DNA from: Chitinophagaceae bacterium
GTDB lineage: Bacteria > Bacteroidota > Bacteroidia > Chitinophagales > Chitinophagaceae
Direction: 5' to 3'
Assembly (NCBI GenBank): GCA_024707305.1
Contig: JANPZZ010000014.1
Span: 62,001 to 126,000 of the forward strand
Length of the DNA: 64,000 bases
Shown one piece after another: positions 9,786-19,460 of this stretch. The notes under the pieces were generated by a model. That model was not told the DNA's origin. It worked only from the letters and a program-made list of their open reading frames with translations, and searched no databases. The translations under genes were made by a program, and so were the position numbers. Numbering within the stretch: the first letter of the stretch is position 1; every line of letters begins with the position of its first letter.

Positions 9786-9796
9786 ATGTTCTCTTG

Positions 9797-12035
9797 CTAG
9801 TTTTTTATCAACTTGTACACCTCTGGTTTGTTGTTTTCAACAGCAATATTTACAATATAGGTTCCAGTTTTAAGTGAACCGGTTGGCATAGAGATGCTAT
9901 TATTCCCTTTTATAAGGTTTACTTTCTTAAGTATACCGGTACTGGCTCCATTCATTGTGAGAACCTGAACCGTTGCGTCGGTATTCTTCTCTGACCTGAG
10001 GCTAATAGTGAATGTGCCATCCGCGGGGTTAGGGTAGAGGGTGCCCGAAGACTTAATTTCATCTGCAACTTCTGCAGGAGAAAGCTTTAAAGCAACGGGT
10101 TTACTTTCTTTTTCTACCACAAAAGTGATCGGCTGCTGGCGATAGGAGCGAACCTCACGCCCGTTTTGTTTTGCAGGAATCCAGGTGCCTGAAGCTTTAA
10201 TTACACGAACAGCTTCTTCTTCCATACCATAACCGTGAAGAGTGATCGGGGTGATCTTGTTGATAGAACCATCTTTTTCAACGATGAAACGAACCTGCAC
10301 TGTATATTTCCCAATAGGGGCGTTGTTCTCAACAGCAATATTTGCATTCAGATTGCGCTGGAGGTATTTTACCCAGCCATCTTTTCCTCCCTGAGGCTGA
10401 GCTGCTTCTTCCACTGCTTCAAACAAAGGCTCAGTTTTGGTGTCATTTTTTGAATAACCAACCACCACCACTTCGTTCATTTCTGATGGTACATCGGATA
10501 CTGTAACACGCTTACTTTGATAACCCTGAACGGTTACTTCCCGAACTTCTTCCTTCGGGGCTGTTTTGGTTGACTTAATTCCCTGAACGACTACTTCTTT
10601 ACCTTCTGCCTTTTCAATTTTATGTCCTTCAACGATTACTTCATCCACCTGAATGTTGGCATTTTCTTTTGGCTTTTTATAGCCCTGAACAACCACTTCT
10701 TTAACCGTTGAAGGGCGGCCTTCAACTACCACTTCTTCGTTTGTTTCTACCGGTGAGAGTTTCACTTCACTCAGCCTTGTTTCATATTTGGGTCTGCCGA
10801 CAAGGACTACCTCTTGTTCCGCGTCGGCAGATTTCTTTGTGGAGATAATGATGACGCCATTTTCAGCATCCTTACCATACAAAGCGGTAGCCTCTGCATT
10901 TTTGATAACGGAAATACTTTCGATACGGTCGGGATTGAGCGTGTCGAGCAAGGCTTTGTTTTTTTCTCCGACAGTGATTCCGTCAATTACATAAAGTGGT
11001 TCCTTTCCGGGAGTTGCCACTCCTTTCAGCTTGAGTCGACTATTGGCTTTAGCCGGCACAGTGTCGATAATTGAAATAGTTTGTTCATCAACAGCAGCAT
11101 CGTTCATGTTGTTGATGACAACATCTTCCTTCAGCTGAATTTCGGTCACTTCCTGTTTAACCTGGAAGGCGACCAGGCCCAATACGAGCAGCGCTAATGG
11201 TAATGCAAGTACTTTCCGCAAATAGCGGTGACTTGTTTTTTGAGATTGTGTAATCATGGCTATACGTCTTTTGATTTGACTATGAAAAAAGGATTGACAA
11301 GCTTATTCCTGGTTACCAGTGCCTGCATTAACAGGAATTCTGCATAACTCCATTTTTCCTGCTCAGCAATGGCAAACCGATCGGCGAGAAATTCATGTAT
11401 CGTACGCAATTCTTTTTCATTACATGATAAAAAGGATTGATCCAAAAGAATGTGCGCAACACTTCCATAACCATTACGTCCCAACTATGTTTTTGCTGGA
11501 TATGGAAAACTTCGTGACGGAAAACCTGCTTTCCATGTTCTGAATCCAAAGCGATCTTGCGATCCCAAAACAACCAGCGGAAAAAGGTAAATGGTGTGCC
11601 CGGCTCTTCGGTGTTGACGAAGTCAACACCTTCCAGTTTTTCTACCTGGTGACGATTTAAGAGCCGTTTAATTTTCGACAAAGCAACAATCAAACGGATC
11701 AACAAAACGGCACCGACAACGATATACGAATAATAAAGGATGGAAGAAAATGAAAAGAGGGAAGAGGAGGCGTTTGTCGTTACAATTACTTCATCACCTT
11801 CCATCCATCGAATGGACTGCAAACCCAGCAACACCTGTGCAGAAGTATCATTTGTATTTTCAAAATAAACGGGAATCTGCAACAAGGGTAACAATAAACT
11901 GATGACCGCTGCAGAAAGCAAATAGAAACGATTGTATTCATGAAACTCCCTGTTGCGGAGCACTAAATGGTAGTAACCATACAGAATGCCGGAGCCAACA
12001 ATTACCTGTGCCAGATAAAGCAGGATTGCGTTCAT
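9797..12035 (-). CDS. M56 (BlaR1-like) metallopeptidase with TonB domain and type IX sorting tail (two frame breaks)
   Basis: A membrane zinc protease of about 746 residues, expected to inactivate the BlaI repressor next door. The N-terminus has several membrane helices and the zinc site HEVFH, then WINPFYHV. Frame breaks sit in the T5 run 11413-11417 and the A6 run 11285-11290. Adding one base at each restores KKELRTIHEFLADRF and NPFFHSQIKRRIAM, both typical of M56 proteins. After the last membrane helix the outer part holds a TonB-plug-like segment (TALYGKDAENGVIIISTKK) and seven EVVVxGY-like repeats. It continues with a TonB C-terminal domain (GKYTVQVRFIVEKDG to QPITFVVEK) and a tail matching type IX sorting domains (LYPNPADGTFTISL to TGTYIVNI). 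The start overlaps the blaI stop by four bases (ATGA), so the two are coupled. Confidence 0.87.
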
Positions 12036-12403
12036 TTCTTACTGTTTTGTTGTTTGCGTATTTGCTGAAGCAATTTTTCAAGCTCTTCCACCGAAATGTT
12101 ATTTTCCTTGACCATAAAAGATACAACATTCGAGAACGAACCTTCGAAGTAACCTTTTACCAATTGCTTCATCGTCCTTTTGCTGTAATCTTCTTTACTC
12201 ACCAGGGGAAAATATTGGTGCTGCCTTCCAATCACGTGAATATCAACGAATGCTTTCTCCATCAATATTTTCAACAGTGTAGCCACGGTATTCTGATGTG
12301 GACGGGGTTCGGGAAGCGCTTCCACGATATCACGGAGGAAAGCTTTTTCCAACCCCCATAGCGCCTGCATTACCTGTTCTTCAGCTTTAGTAAGTGTCTT
12401 CAT
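12032..12403 (-). CDS. BlaI/MecI/CopY-family transcriptional repressor
   Basis: A 123-residue winged-helix repressor. The N-terminal DNA-binding domain reads LTKAEEQVMQALWGLEKAFLRDIVEALP, with the recognition region HQNTVATLLKILMEKAF. The C-terminal helices (SVEELEKLLQQIRKQQ) form the dimer interface. In this family the repressor leaves DNA when cleaved by the partner M56 protease, encoded directly downstream with a four-base overlap. Its own operator probably lies at 12432-12468. The inducing signal is not given by the sequence; a beta-lactamase is not in view. Confidence 0.92.
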   Translation of the reverse strand: MKTLTKAEEQVMQALWGLEKAFLRDIVEALPEPRPHQNTVATLLKILMEKAFVDIHVIGRQHQYFPLVSKEDYSKRTMKQLVKGYFEGSFSNVVSFMVKENNISVEELEKLLQQIRKQQNSKK

Positions 12404-12431
12404 AATAAAATCGATTCTGAAACGAATCTAT

Positions 12432-12468
12432 AACTAATTATTTAGTTTGCAAACTAATTTTTTAGTTT
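12432..12468. promoter_or_regulatory. Probable BlaI-type operator (two dyads)
   Basis: Four half-sites alternate: AACTAA (12432), TTAGTTT (12442), AAACTAA (12451), TTAGTTT (12462). The central pair makes the perfect 16-bp palindrome TTAGTTTGCAAACTAA (12442-12457). It lies 29-65 bases upstream of the repressor start, the usual place for autoregulation, and also upstream of ftsE on the other strand. Confidence 0.72.
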
Positions 12469-12529
12469 TAATAAAAAATTGAATTTCCTGCTGCGTTTAT
12501 ACGACCACTGAAGAAACCAACTACTTGCT

Positions 12530-12537
12530 TACCTTTG
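12530..12537 (+). promoter_or_regulatory. -7 promoter element of ftsE
   Basis: TACCTTTG fits TAnnTTTG and leaves a leader of roughly 20 bases before the ATG at 12562. Confidence 0.5.
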
Positions 12538-12561
12538 CCTCCGGAACCAACATAACAAAAG

Positions 12562-13251
12562 ATGTCTGAACCAATTATACAAATCAGTCACGCTAATATA
12601 TACCAGGGTAATAACCTTATTCTGCAGGATGTAAACCTAACGATCAACAAGGGAGAATTTGTGTACCTGGTAGGTAAAACGGGTACGGGAAAGTCGAGTT
12701 TGTTGAAGACACTTTATGGCGAACTTCCGCTTACAGAAGGTGATGCCACGGTTGCTGGTTTTGATTTACGACAGTTGGGGTGGAAAAAAGTGCCTTACCT
12801 GCGTCGCAACCTGGGTGTGGTTTTCCAGGATTTTCAATTGCTGACTGACCGTAATGTTACCGACAATCTCCGATTTGTATTACGTGCTACAGGTTGGACA
12901 GATTTGAAACTAATGGATGAAAAAATCCAGGACGTATTGGATAAAGTTGGTTTAAAAGCGAAAGGATTCAAATTCCCCTTTGAGTTGAGTGGTGGCGAAC
13001 AACAACGTGTAGACATTGCGCGTGCTTTGTTGAATTCACCGAAATTGATTCTGGCAGATGAGCCCACTGGAAACCTCGACCCGGAGACTTCGGATGAAAT
13101 CATGAACCTGTTATTTCATATCTCCAGGGATTTCAACACTACCATTCTCATGGCTACGCACGATTACATCGTGGTGCAAAAATTTCCGGCAAGATTGATC
13201 AGAACTGAGAAAGGTGCAGTAATAGACAATGCTACCATAACCATCGAGTAA
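12562..13251 (+). CDS. ftsE: cell-division ATP-binding protein FtsE
   Basis: Cytoplasmic ATPase of the FtsEX complex, which controls peptidoglycan hydrolases at the division site. At 229 residues it shows Walker [10 protein letters not shown] (about 39-47), the Q-loop VVFQDFQLL, the ABC signature [16 protein letters not shown], Walker [13 protein letters not shown] and the switch His in MATHDY. The FtsE-like feature is the [19 protein letters not shown] start. ftsX is not next to it; the downstream gene is convergent and overlaps its 3' end by 20 bases. Other small ABC ATPases (LolD) share the motifs, but length and N-terminus favour FtsE. Confidence 0.88.
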   Translation: MSEPIIQISHANIYQGNNLILQDVNLTINKGEFVYLVGKTGTGKSSLLKTLYGELPLTEGDATVAGFDLRQLGWKKVPYLRRNLGVVFQDFQLLTDRNVTDNLRFVLRATGWTDLKLMDEKIQDVLDKVGLKAKGFKFPFELSGGEQQRVDIARALLNSPKLILADEPTGNLDPETSDEIMNLLFHISRDFNTTILMATHDYIVVQKFPARLIRTEKGAVIDNATITIE

Positions 13252-14362
13252 GCTGTAGCGTATTCTTTTTGTTGTCGTACGTTGATCCCAGCAGCTCTTC
13301 CCGCAGCCTTATTTCTTCCGTTGTAAAGGGTTGATGGTATAATTGTGCAATGATGGAAGCGAAAGCCGACGAGTTGTTACCTATGTGACATGCTGGTTCA
13401 AGACCCGTACCTGAAACCATTGGATCATTCGTTACGCAATGTCGCCCTTCAAATAATGCATGAAGCAATTTCAGTCGAATACCCGTTATGGTTTTATTAA
13501 AACAGGGAAGTACGTGGATATGTGCTTTACGTACCAGGTCGTTTAATTCCGATTCGGATGGATCGGCAACCAGGCAGGTGTGTTGACAAAGACCTGCTGC
13601 CTGCCGCAAGCGTGGTCCCGGTTTTTTTCCCGCAATTACAAATGGAAAACGCACTTTGGTAAATACTGTTCTCAATAACCAAAGTGCTGCTTTTTCATTT
13701 TCAGGAACGGAAAGGTTTCCATGATAAAGACAAAGATTTCCCTGACCTTCTTCGCTGATTACTTTCTGCCAGGTGGGAAACGTAGAGAGAAATCGCGCTT
13801 CTGGTAATTGAAATTCATCTTTGAAAACGCGGATATCGTTTTCCGACACGCAGGCATAGATGCAATCTTTTGGAAGATGTTTGCTGTATTTGCGGATGAG
13901 TTGCGCTTCGTTAAGGAAATAAAGTTTTTTTGCAAGATTACCTTCTGCGCGTGCAAGCTCACGATAATAGCTGCTTTCTTCATTGTGCATGCGCACCACT
14001 ACTTTCCTTCCTTTATAATCCAGCTTTTGGAGAATGCCTGTACAATGTATTCCTTCCAGCAAAATCGGATGCTCATCTTTCGAGAGATTCTCCACCAGTT
14101 CCTCATTCATTCTTGATGAAACGATATAGGGGAGACGTAATGAAAAGCCTTTATGAATTTTCTCACGCTGGTATACGTGAATGGTATTACAGAACTGATT
14201 CAATTCATTGGGGGTGCCACGATCGTTATAACTAAAATAATGAAGATGGATTTGTACCCCGCATTGATGAAACATTCTTATACGATTCATCATATCAATA
14301 GCGCCACCGTAGTCGGCAGGCCAGGGAACATCCAGGCAAACGATATGTAAATGGCGACTCAC
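13232..14362 (-). CDS. glycosyltransferase family 4-like protein
   Basis: A 376-residue GT-B fold enzyme, likely transferring a sugar in surface-polysaccharide synthesis. The N-terminal domain starts LHIVCLDVPWPADYGGAIDM, the donor-side loop type of GT4. The C-terminal domain contains VIAGKKPGPRLRQ, HIHVLPCFNKTITGIRLKLLHALFEGRHCV and NDPMVSGTGL, where the usual catalytic Glu region is. The start is a GTG that overlaps the upstream glycosyltransferase stop (GTGA), so the two are translationally coupled. The 3' end overlaps ftsE, convergent, by 20 bases. Donor and acceptor are unknown. Confidence 0.87.
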   Translation of the reverse strand: MSRHLHIVCLDVPWPADYGGAIDMMNRIRMFHQCGVQIHLHYFSYNDRGTPNELNQFCNTIHVYQREKIHKGFSLRLPYIVSSRMNEELVENLSKDEHPILLEGIHCTGILQKLDYKGRKVVVRMHNEESSYYRELARAEGNLAKKLYFLNEAQLIRKYSKHLPKDCIYACVSENDIRVFKDEFQLPEARFLSTFPTWQKVISEEGQGNLCLYHGNLSVPENEKAALWLLRTVFTKVRFPFVIAGKKPGPRLRQAAGLCQHTCLVADPSESELNDLVRKAHIHVLPCFNKTITGIRLKLLHALFEGRHCVTNDPMVSGTGLEPACHIGNNSSAFASIIAQLYHQPFTTEEIRLREELLGSTYDNKKNTLQLTRWLW

Positions 14363-15460
14363 GATTCAAACAAATGCTGATAGATTTTCAATAGGGTCTT
14401 TTCTTCGGTTTGCCAGTTCAACACATTTCTTTTTGACAAACAATTGGTTTGCAGGCTTTTGTAAAGTGCCTGATCGGTTAGCAACCGGTTGAGGCCTGCA
14501 GCCAGTGATGCCGGCTGAAGGTCACTTGTGAGTAACGCAACGGCGCCTGAATTGTTCAGTTCACGATAAACAGGATAATCCACACAGAGTTGTGGTATGC
14601 CTGCATGCATGTAATCGAAATAACGATTTGCCAGTGAAAAATAGTTGCTTTTCCCTTTGTACTCAAAAAGGGTTACACCCGCCCAGGCTTTGCGTGTTAT
14701 ATCGCGGAGTTCTTTTGGCGTAACACGTCCCAGCAAGATTACTTTTTCTTCCAGCCCGTGATTCTTTATAAGAACGCGCACCCGTTCCATATAATTTCCG
14801 TCGCCTGCAATGAGAAGCCTTGCAGGTACATCCAACATGGCAGGAATCAACGTATCAAAACTTCTTCCTTCATTTACTGCACCCTGGTATAAAATATATC
14901 GTTCCGGTTTTTCCGGAATTTCCAGTTCCCTTAAAAAACGGGACATTGCGAACGACACCATATTTCACGCCGTACATTTTCTCGAACTCTTCGGCGATGG
15001 GTGTATTTACTGTATACCCGGTTTTAAAATGTGGAACCGTAAACCGTTCAATTTTTTTCCAGATTCGATAGATGCGCGGTCTTTCAACAATCTCCTGCAT
15101 TTCGCAGAAAAGTTCATGCGCATCATACACTCTTTTTTTTCCGCCGCAGGCGCGAAACAAAATAGCAGGGGAGAATGGTATCCAGGTCGATTGCGCAAAC
15201 CAGATCCATTTTACAAAAAAGGAGATAGAAAAAAGACGGATGTTGTATTCGGCATAGAACCCAAATCCTTTCCTAAACCATGTGCGCAGGCGAACCTGTT
15301 TAAATGGTTCTTTTTGCAAAGGAGTCGCCGTCCGGCGCCTGGTACCAACAAGCGTCACATCGTACCCGCCTTCTGCCAATGATGTGCAAATACGGATCAT
15401 GCGTTGATCGTAAACAAGCTCATTGGTGACCGTAAAAACTAATCGTTGGGGGGTAGCCAT
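14359..15460 (-). CDS. glycosyltransferase, GT4-like (one frame break)
   Basis: About 366 residues after repair. I start it at ATG 15460 (MATPQRLVFTVTNELVYDQR) rather than at the in-frame codon 30 bases upstream. The N-terminal domain includes RRRTATPL and VYDAHELFCEM, a DAHEL motif frequent in this group. The frame breaks in the A6 run 14933-14938; removing one base joins RNVPF to LRELEIPEKPERYILYQGA. The C-terminal domain has RLLIAGDGNYMERVR, VILLGRVTPKEL and FDYMHAGIPQLCVDYP. The gene overlaps the next glycosyltransferase by four bases. Together they look like a two-gene unit for a cell-surface glycan. Confidence 0.84.
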
Positions 15461-15486
15461 ATTTGAGGTGACAAAAATAGAAAAAA

Positions 15487-15718
15487 ACAATGTGATAACG
15501 TGATAATGTGGAAATATCGCAATGAGAAAATGCGGAAAGGTGAAAAATTGGAAACGTGAAAATGAGGAAATAGCTCAAACGCGAAAAGGATCGATGCTAT
15601 AAAACAACAATTGGGAATTAAAGAGTGAATCACTTCTTCAATTCCCAATTGTCCTATTTTCAAAATATCACAGTGTCACATTTTTCCTCCTCATTTCCTC
15701 ATTTCCATTTTCTCTCTC
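15487..15718. repeat. Octamer repeat, inverted pair with a strong central hairpin
   Basis: Left arm about 15491-15571 (GGAAAT/GAAAAT units), right arm about 15669-15718 (reverse type: TCACATTTTT, CTCATTTCCTC). Between them CAATTGGGAATT (15608-15619) pairs exactly with AATTCCCAATTG (15640-15651), with partly paired bases inside. The block lies just past the stop of the beta-barrel gene and ahead of the glycosyltransferase pair. Confidence 0.78.
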
Positions 15719-18323
15719 TTACATCATTCCACCTTCCATTCCACTGCTCTGTCCTTCGCGTTCGCCGCGCATGTTTTTGCGTTTAAACAGATTTGGATCG
15801 AATTTGCCAAAACGCCAGTTGAAGTTTACGCGCACCACCTGCGGATCGCGACGACGGAAAGCATCCTGGATAAAGAACTGTGATTCAGAATAGGAATACA
15901 TACGACGTGTGCGGAAGATATCATTCATATTTACTGAAACCGAAGCCTGGCGCGATTTACCAAACTCATATCTTACCGCAATGTCAACACCATAGTTGCT
16001 GCGGATATAACCTTGTGATGCCATTGCCGGTCCGCCCATCATCATACCGCCACCACCACCACGGTTACCACTTCCGCCCGGAGGCAAAATCGTTTTCGCC
16101 TGGTAGTCGCCCGATAGCTGAATCGAAATATTGTGCGGCAGTTTAAAGTTGTTGTTCAGTTTACCAAACCAACTCGACAACGCATCCTGGTCAGCCTGTC
16201 CCTCCATTTCAATCTCGATATCGGAGACATACAGGTTAAGGTTCGTCGTTATTTCCCACCACTTTGTAATCTTATTACGTGAAATAAGCTCCAGACCGGT
16301 TACATAACTTGAATTCGCGTTGATGTAACTGTTTAGGATCAGTTTCTCTCCGGAAGTACCACGCGCAGAATCCTGGTAACGTGTAATCAGGTCGGTAGTG
16401 CGTTTGTAATAAATAGAAGCGATTAAGTTGTCGCGGTTTTTGAATGTTTTTTCGTACGATAATTCGAATGAATTCGTGAACTCAGGATTCAATCCGGGGT
16501 TGCCACGGCTTGGGTTCAGTTTATCAGCTGAATCAGTGAAGGGTGTCAACTGCCAGAAGTTAGGCCTGTTGATACGGCGACTGTAATTCAACTGCAATCC
16601 CTGGCTGTCGTCTATCTTTTTGTGTGAGGAACACACTTGGGAAAAGACTGATGGGGAATTTAATATCAAATACTTCACCAGTGCGCAACAGCTTTCCGTG
16701 GTACGTACTGCTTTCTGCACGAAGTCCTAACTGGTAACCGAAATTTTTGATCTGAGAACTGTAAGTAGTATAAGCGGCAAAAACATTGTCCTTTCCTTCA
16801 TACTCAATTTGTGATTGAGGCTGAAGGGTTACAATACCCCTTTCTCTTCGTAAAATGCGCTGTTGCTGCTGTTGTTGCGAAGCTGTGCGCGCAGACCTGC
16901 TTCAAATTTTGAATTATCCGTCAACGGATTAACAAAGTCGGTTTGAATTACCAGGTTTTCGTTGGATCCTGAAATGCGCTGCAGTTGTGAATAACGTCCG
17001 ATTATATTGCTGTTAGATAAGTCAATGGTGTCGGTAACGATATCACTGTTGTTTTTGTTATTGCTTTTATTATAGGTCGCGTCGGCAGTCCATTCCATAC
17101 CAGCTTTTGGGAAAAGATGTTTGAAGCTGATAGTAGAACCGAGGTTGCGGAAATTTCCTTTTACGTCTGATTCGCGTTCGTAATAGGCAGGGTGGCCGAT
17201 CGATCCCATTGTATCAACCCAGATATTGCTATTGGAATTGGGGCTGAAAGAACCGCGCGCAAAATTGGCCGCAATTGATAATGTGTTGCGGTTGCTGATA
17301 AAGTAATCCAAACCTGCGCGCCCAAATCCGAAATTGCCTAACATCACAGATCTATCACGTTGGAACAGTTCAGTTTCCGGATCATCGAAAAGGTTGGTAC
17401 GTGTGGTACGGCCATTGCTGATCGATTTACGTTGGTTGTACATACCACTTACAAAGAAATTCACTTTCTCCTGACGCAGGTTGATATCGCCACCGAAACC
17501 AACTCGCGCACGCGAATCGATATTTGCACGGAGGCTTCCATTATATCCTACTTTTTTCTCTTTCTTCAATACGATATTGAGGATTCCTGCTGTACCACCT
17601 GATGCATCAAATTTTGCAGAAGGGTTCGTTATCAGTTCAACACTCTGGATCGCATCTGAGGGAATTTGCTCAAGCGTAAGATTGCTTGGGCGTCCATCCA
17701 CAAAAATCTGTGGAGCGTTATTACGCATTGTTACATTTCCATCAATATCCACATTCAATGAAGGGATATTTCTCATTACGTCAATGGCGGTACCTCCCGC
17801 TGAAACGATATTTTTATCTACGTTAAAAACTTTACGGTCGATGGCCAGCTGCATGGTTGGACGCTCAGCCGTAACGGTAACATTGCCGAGTACTTTTTCT
17901 TCAATTTCAATTTTAATATTACCCAGGTCTTTGTCGAGCGCGTTCATCATCGTCGTCATATCAGCACCAGCTTTAATATCAAAAGAAACTGGCGCCACAT
18001 ATTCTTTATAACCAATTCCAGAAATCTTGATCTGAAGAGGACCGAAGACCGGCACGTTTTCGATACTGAAATCACCATTGGAGCGAGTCAACATACCACC
18101 GATGATGGCTTCCACGGGTTTGCGGGTAACTGTATCCATTTGCGAGCCGAGCAACTGTACGGAAGCAAATTCAACTGGTTTTCCAGAAAGTGCATCTACA
18201 ACTTTTCCGTAGATACGTCCGGCGGGGGGCATTGCCACCCATGCGGGCAGCCCCTGCTGGGGGTTGAGAAATCGCTGATAAACAAAGGGTTAGGGCTAAG
18301 AATAAACCGAATATATGTTTCAT
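15719..18323 (-). CDS. outer-membrane beta-barrel protein, TonB-receptor-like (three frame breaks)
   Basis: About 868 residues after repair. The true start is ATG 18323, which gives a signal peptide MKHIFGLFLALTLCLSAISQ. The frame then breaks in the six-G run 18224-18229, again at CCCC 16837-16840 and at TTTTT 16617-16621. One-base changes give PAGRIYGKVVDALSGKPVEF, EEKGGIVTLQPQSQIEYEGK and VFLTQKIDDSQGLQLNYSRR. Domains in order are a carboxypeptidase-regulatory-like fold, a plug with IDVMRNIPSLNVDIDGNVTMR and FVDGRPSNLTLEQIPSDAI, and an outer-membrane barrel of the type often called OMP_b-brl_3. A Gly/Met-rich loop (GGGGGMMMGGP) and a short tail end the protein. This class does not pair with SusD; ligand unknown. 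Confidence 0.86.
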
Positions 18324-18425
18324 GTGAAAGATTGTGTGCATTAGACGCTCAAACTGCTTAATACCTGCAAATAAATTTGCAGCCTGTGATGAAAGGATTT
18401 TAAACGCAATGAATGGAAAAGAGTT

Positions 18426-19022
18426 TTATGCAGCCAGGTAAAAAAGCAACCAGAGAACTCCGGCAAGAATAAGGCCGAGCGCAAAAGCCAGCCTGTATAG
18501 CGCGGCAAACGGTTTTTTTATTGCCGGTGAAAGAAGATCAGTAAGTTGTTGGTCCGGAATGCTGTCTAATTTCTCGCGAATCATTTTCTCAATTGGCAGG
18601 TCCTTTTGGAGATTGCCTGCAAACTGACCAATTACGCGGGGAAAAAGTTTCTCTATTTCAGAAATAAAAATCGTTTTGAGGGAATTGACCGTTTTTTCAC
18701 CAATGAACATGCTGATCATTGGCATTTGTTCTTTCAAACCATTTCGAAGAAAATCATCCATATGATTCTCGATTACGGGCTTCAGTCTGTCGAAGTTTTC
18801 AGGCTTCACCAGTTGGTTTTCCAATCCCTCCATGGCTGCAAACTGCCGCGCGGCCGCCGAAGCGATGCCTTTTGAAATCGCAGATCTTCCGGCGGGAATT
18901 GCTCCCTGGATCCGAAAACCTAAAAAACGGACCGGTTTCTGTGGGTACAAAAGGAAGTACCGAAACAGGGCAACAAACAGCAGCAGTGAAAGCAAAGGGA
19001 ATACAAGGACAACTATTTGCAC
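18426..19022 (-). CDS. DUF445-family membrane protein
   Basis: A protein of about 199 residues with an N-terminal membrane helix (VVLVFPLLSLLLFVALF) and a C-terminal one (LAFALGLILAGVLWLLFYLA). Between them is a helical region with YPQKPVRFLGFRIQGAIPAGRSA, which resembles the DUF445 (YheB-like) family, where FHP..P.KFLG..IQG.IP is conserved. I prefer the GTG at 19022 as start. The ATG at 19109 would put the first codons inside the tRNA terminator hairpin. Function of the family is unknown. The usual second copy of the repeat is absent, so the protein is on the short side. Confidence 0.68.
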   Translation of the reverse strand: MQIVVLVFPLLSLLLFVALFRYFLLYPQKPVRFLGFRIQGAIPAGRSAISKGIASAAARQFAAMEGLENQLVKPENFDRLKPVIENHMDDFLRNGLKEQMPMISMFIGEKTVNSLKTIFISEIEKLFPRVIGQFAGNLQKDLPIEKMIREKLDSIPDQQLTDLLSPAIKKPFAALYRLAFALGLILAGVLWLLFYLAA

Positions 19023-19100
19023 GGTCGATGGTTTTAAAATGAGTATTCGATTATGGTCTGCAAATTCGTTCAGGTCGATAGTAAACGATAAAGATCCATA

Positions 19101-19128
19101 AAAAAACATCCCGGCAGAACCGGGATGT
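19101..19128 (-). terminator. Terminator of the tRNA-His gene
   Basis: On the minus strand ACATCCCGG and CCGGGATGT pair with a five-base loop, followed by six T. It begins three bases after the encoded CCA of the tRNA. Confidence 0.88.
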
Positions 19129-19130
19129 TT

Positions 19131-19208
19131 TGGGGTGGCTAACCGGGTTCGAACCGGCGACCCTCAGAACCACAATCTGATGCTCTAACCAACTGAGCTA
19201 TAGCCACC
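19131..19208 (-). tRNA. tRNA-His (GTG anticodon)
   Basis: The cloverleaf folds well. The acceptor stem GTGGCTA pairs with TAGCCAC, and an extra G at position -1 faces discriminator C, the identity mark of histidine tRNA. The D-arm is AGCTCAGTTGGTTAGAGC, the anticodon loop has GTG within ATTGTGGTT, and the T-arm is CCGGTTCGAACCCGG. The 3' CCA is encoded. Confidence 0.97.
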
Positions 19209-19448
19209 ATTTTTTGGGACTGCAAAAATAGAGGAAAACCGGGAAAAGTAAAAAGTTTTAGTTTATAAGTTTTTGAAACAATTGCTGCTAAACTACTACG
19301 GCTGAAAGGCTGAGACGTGTATGACAGCTCAAATGTAGAATTTATGATATTGGTACAACGAAAAATACCGAAGCAGCGTCAACTGTTTCCGCTTATCAAA
19401 AACCCATGTTAAAACAGGCTAAAGGCAAGAAAAACGTCTATTTTCCGT

Positions 19449-19456
19449 TAATTTTG
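19449..19456 (+). promoter_or_regulatory. -7 promoter element of the tail-specific protease
   Basis: TAATTTTG fits TAnnTTTG; four bases separate it from the ATG at 19461. Confidence 0.55.
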
Positions 19457-19460
19457 GAAT

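Noticed and set aside
18426..19109. Longer DUF445 start at 19109
   Set aside because: The start codon would lie within the tRNA-His terminator hairpin, and the added residues lack family similarity.
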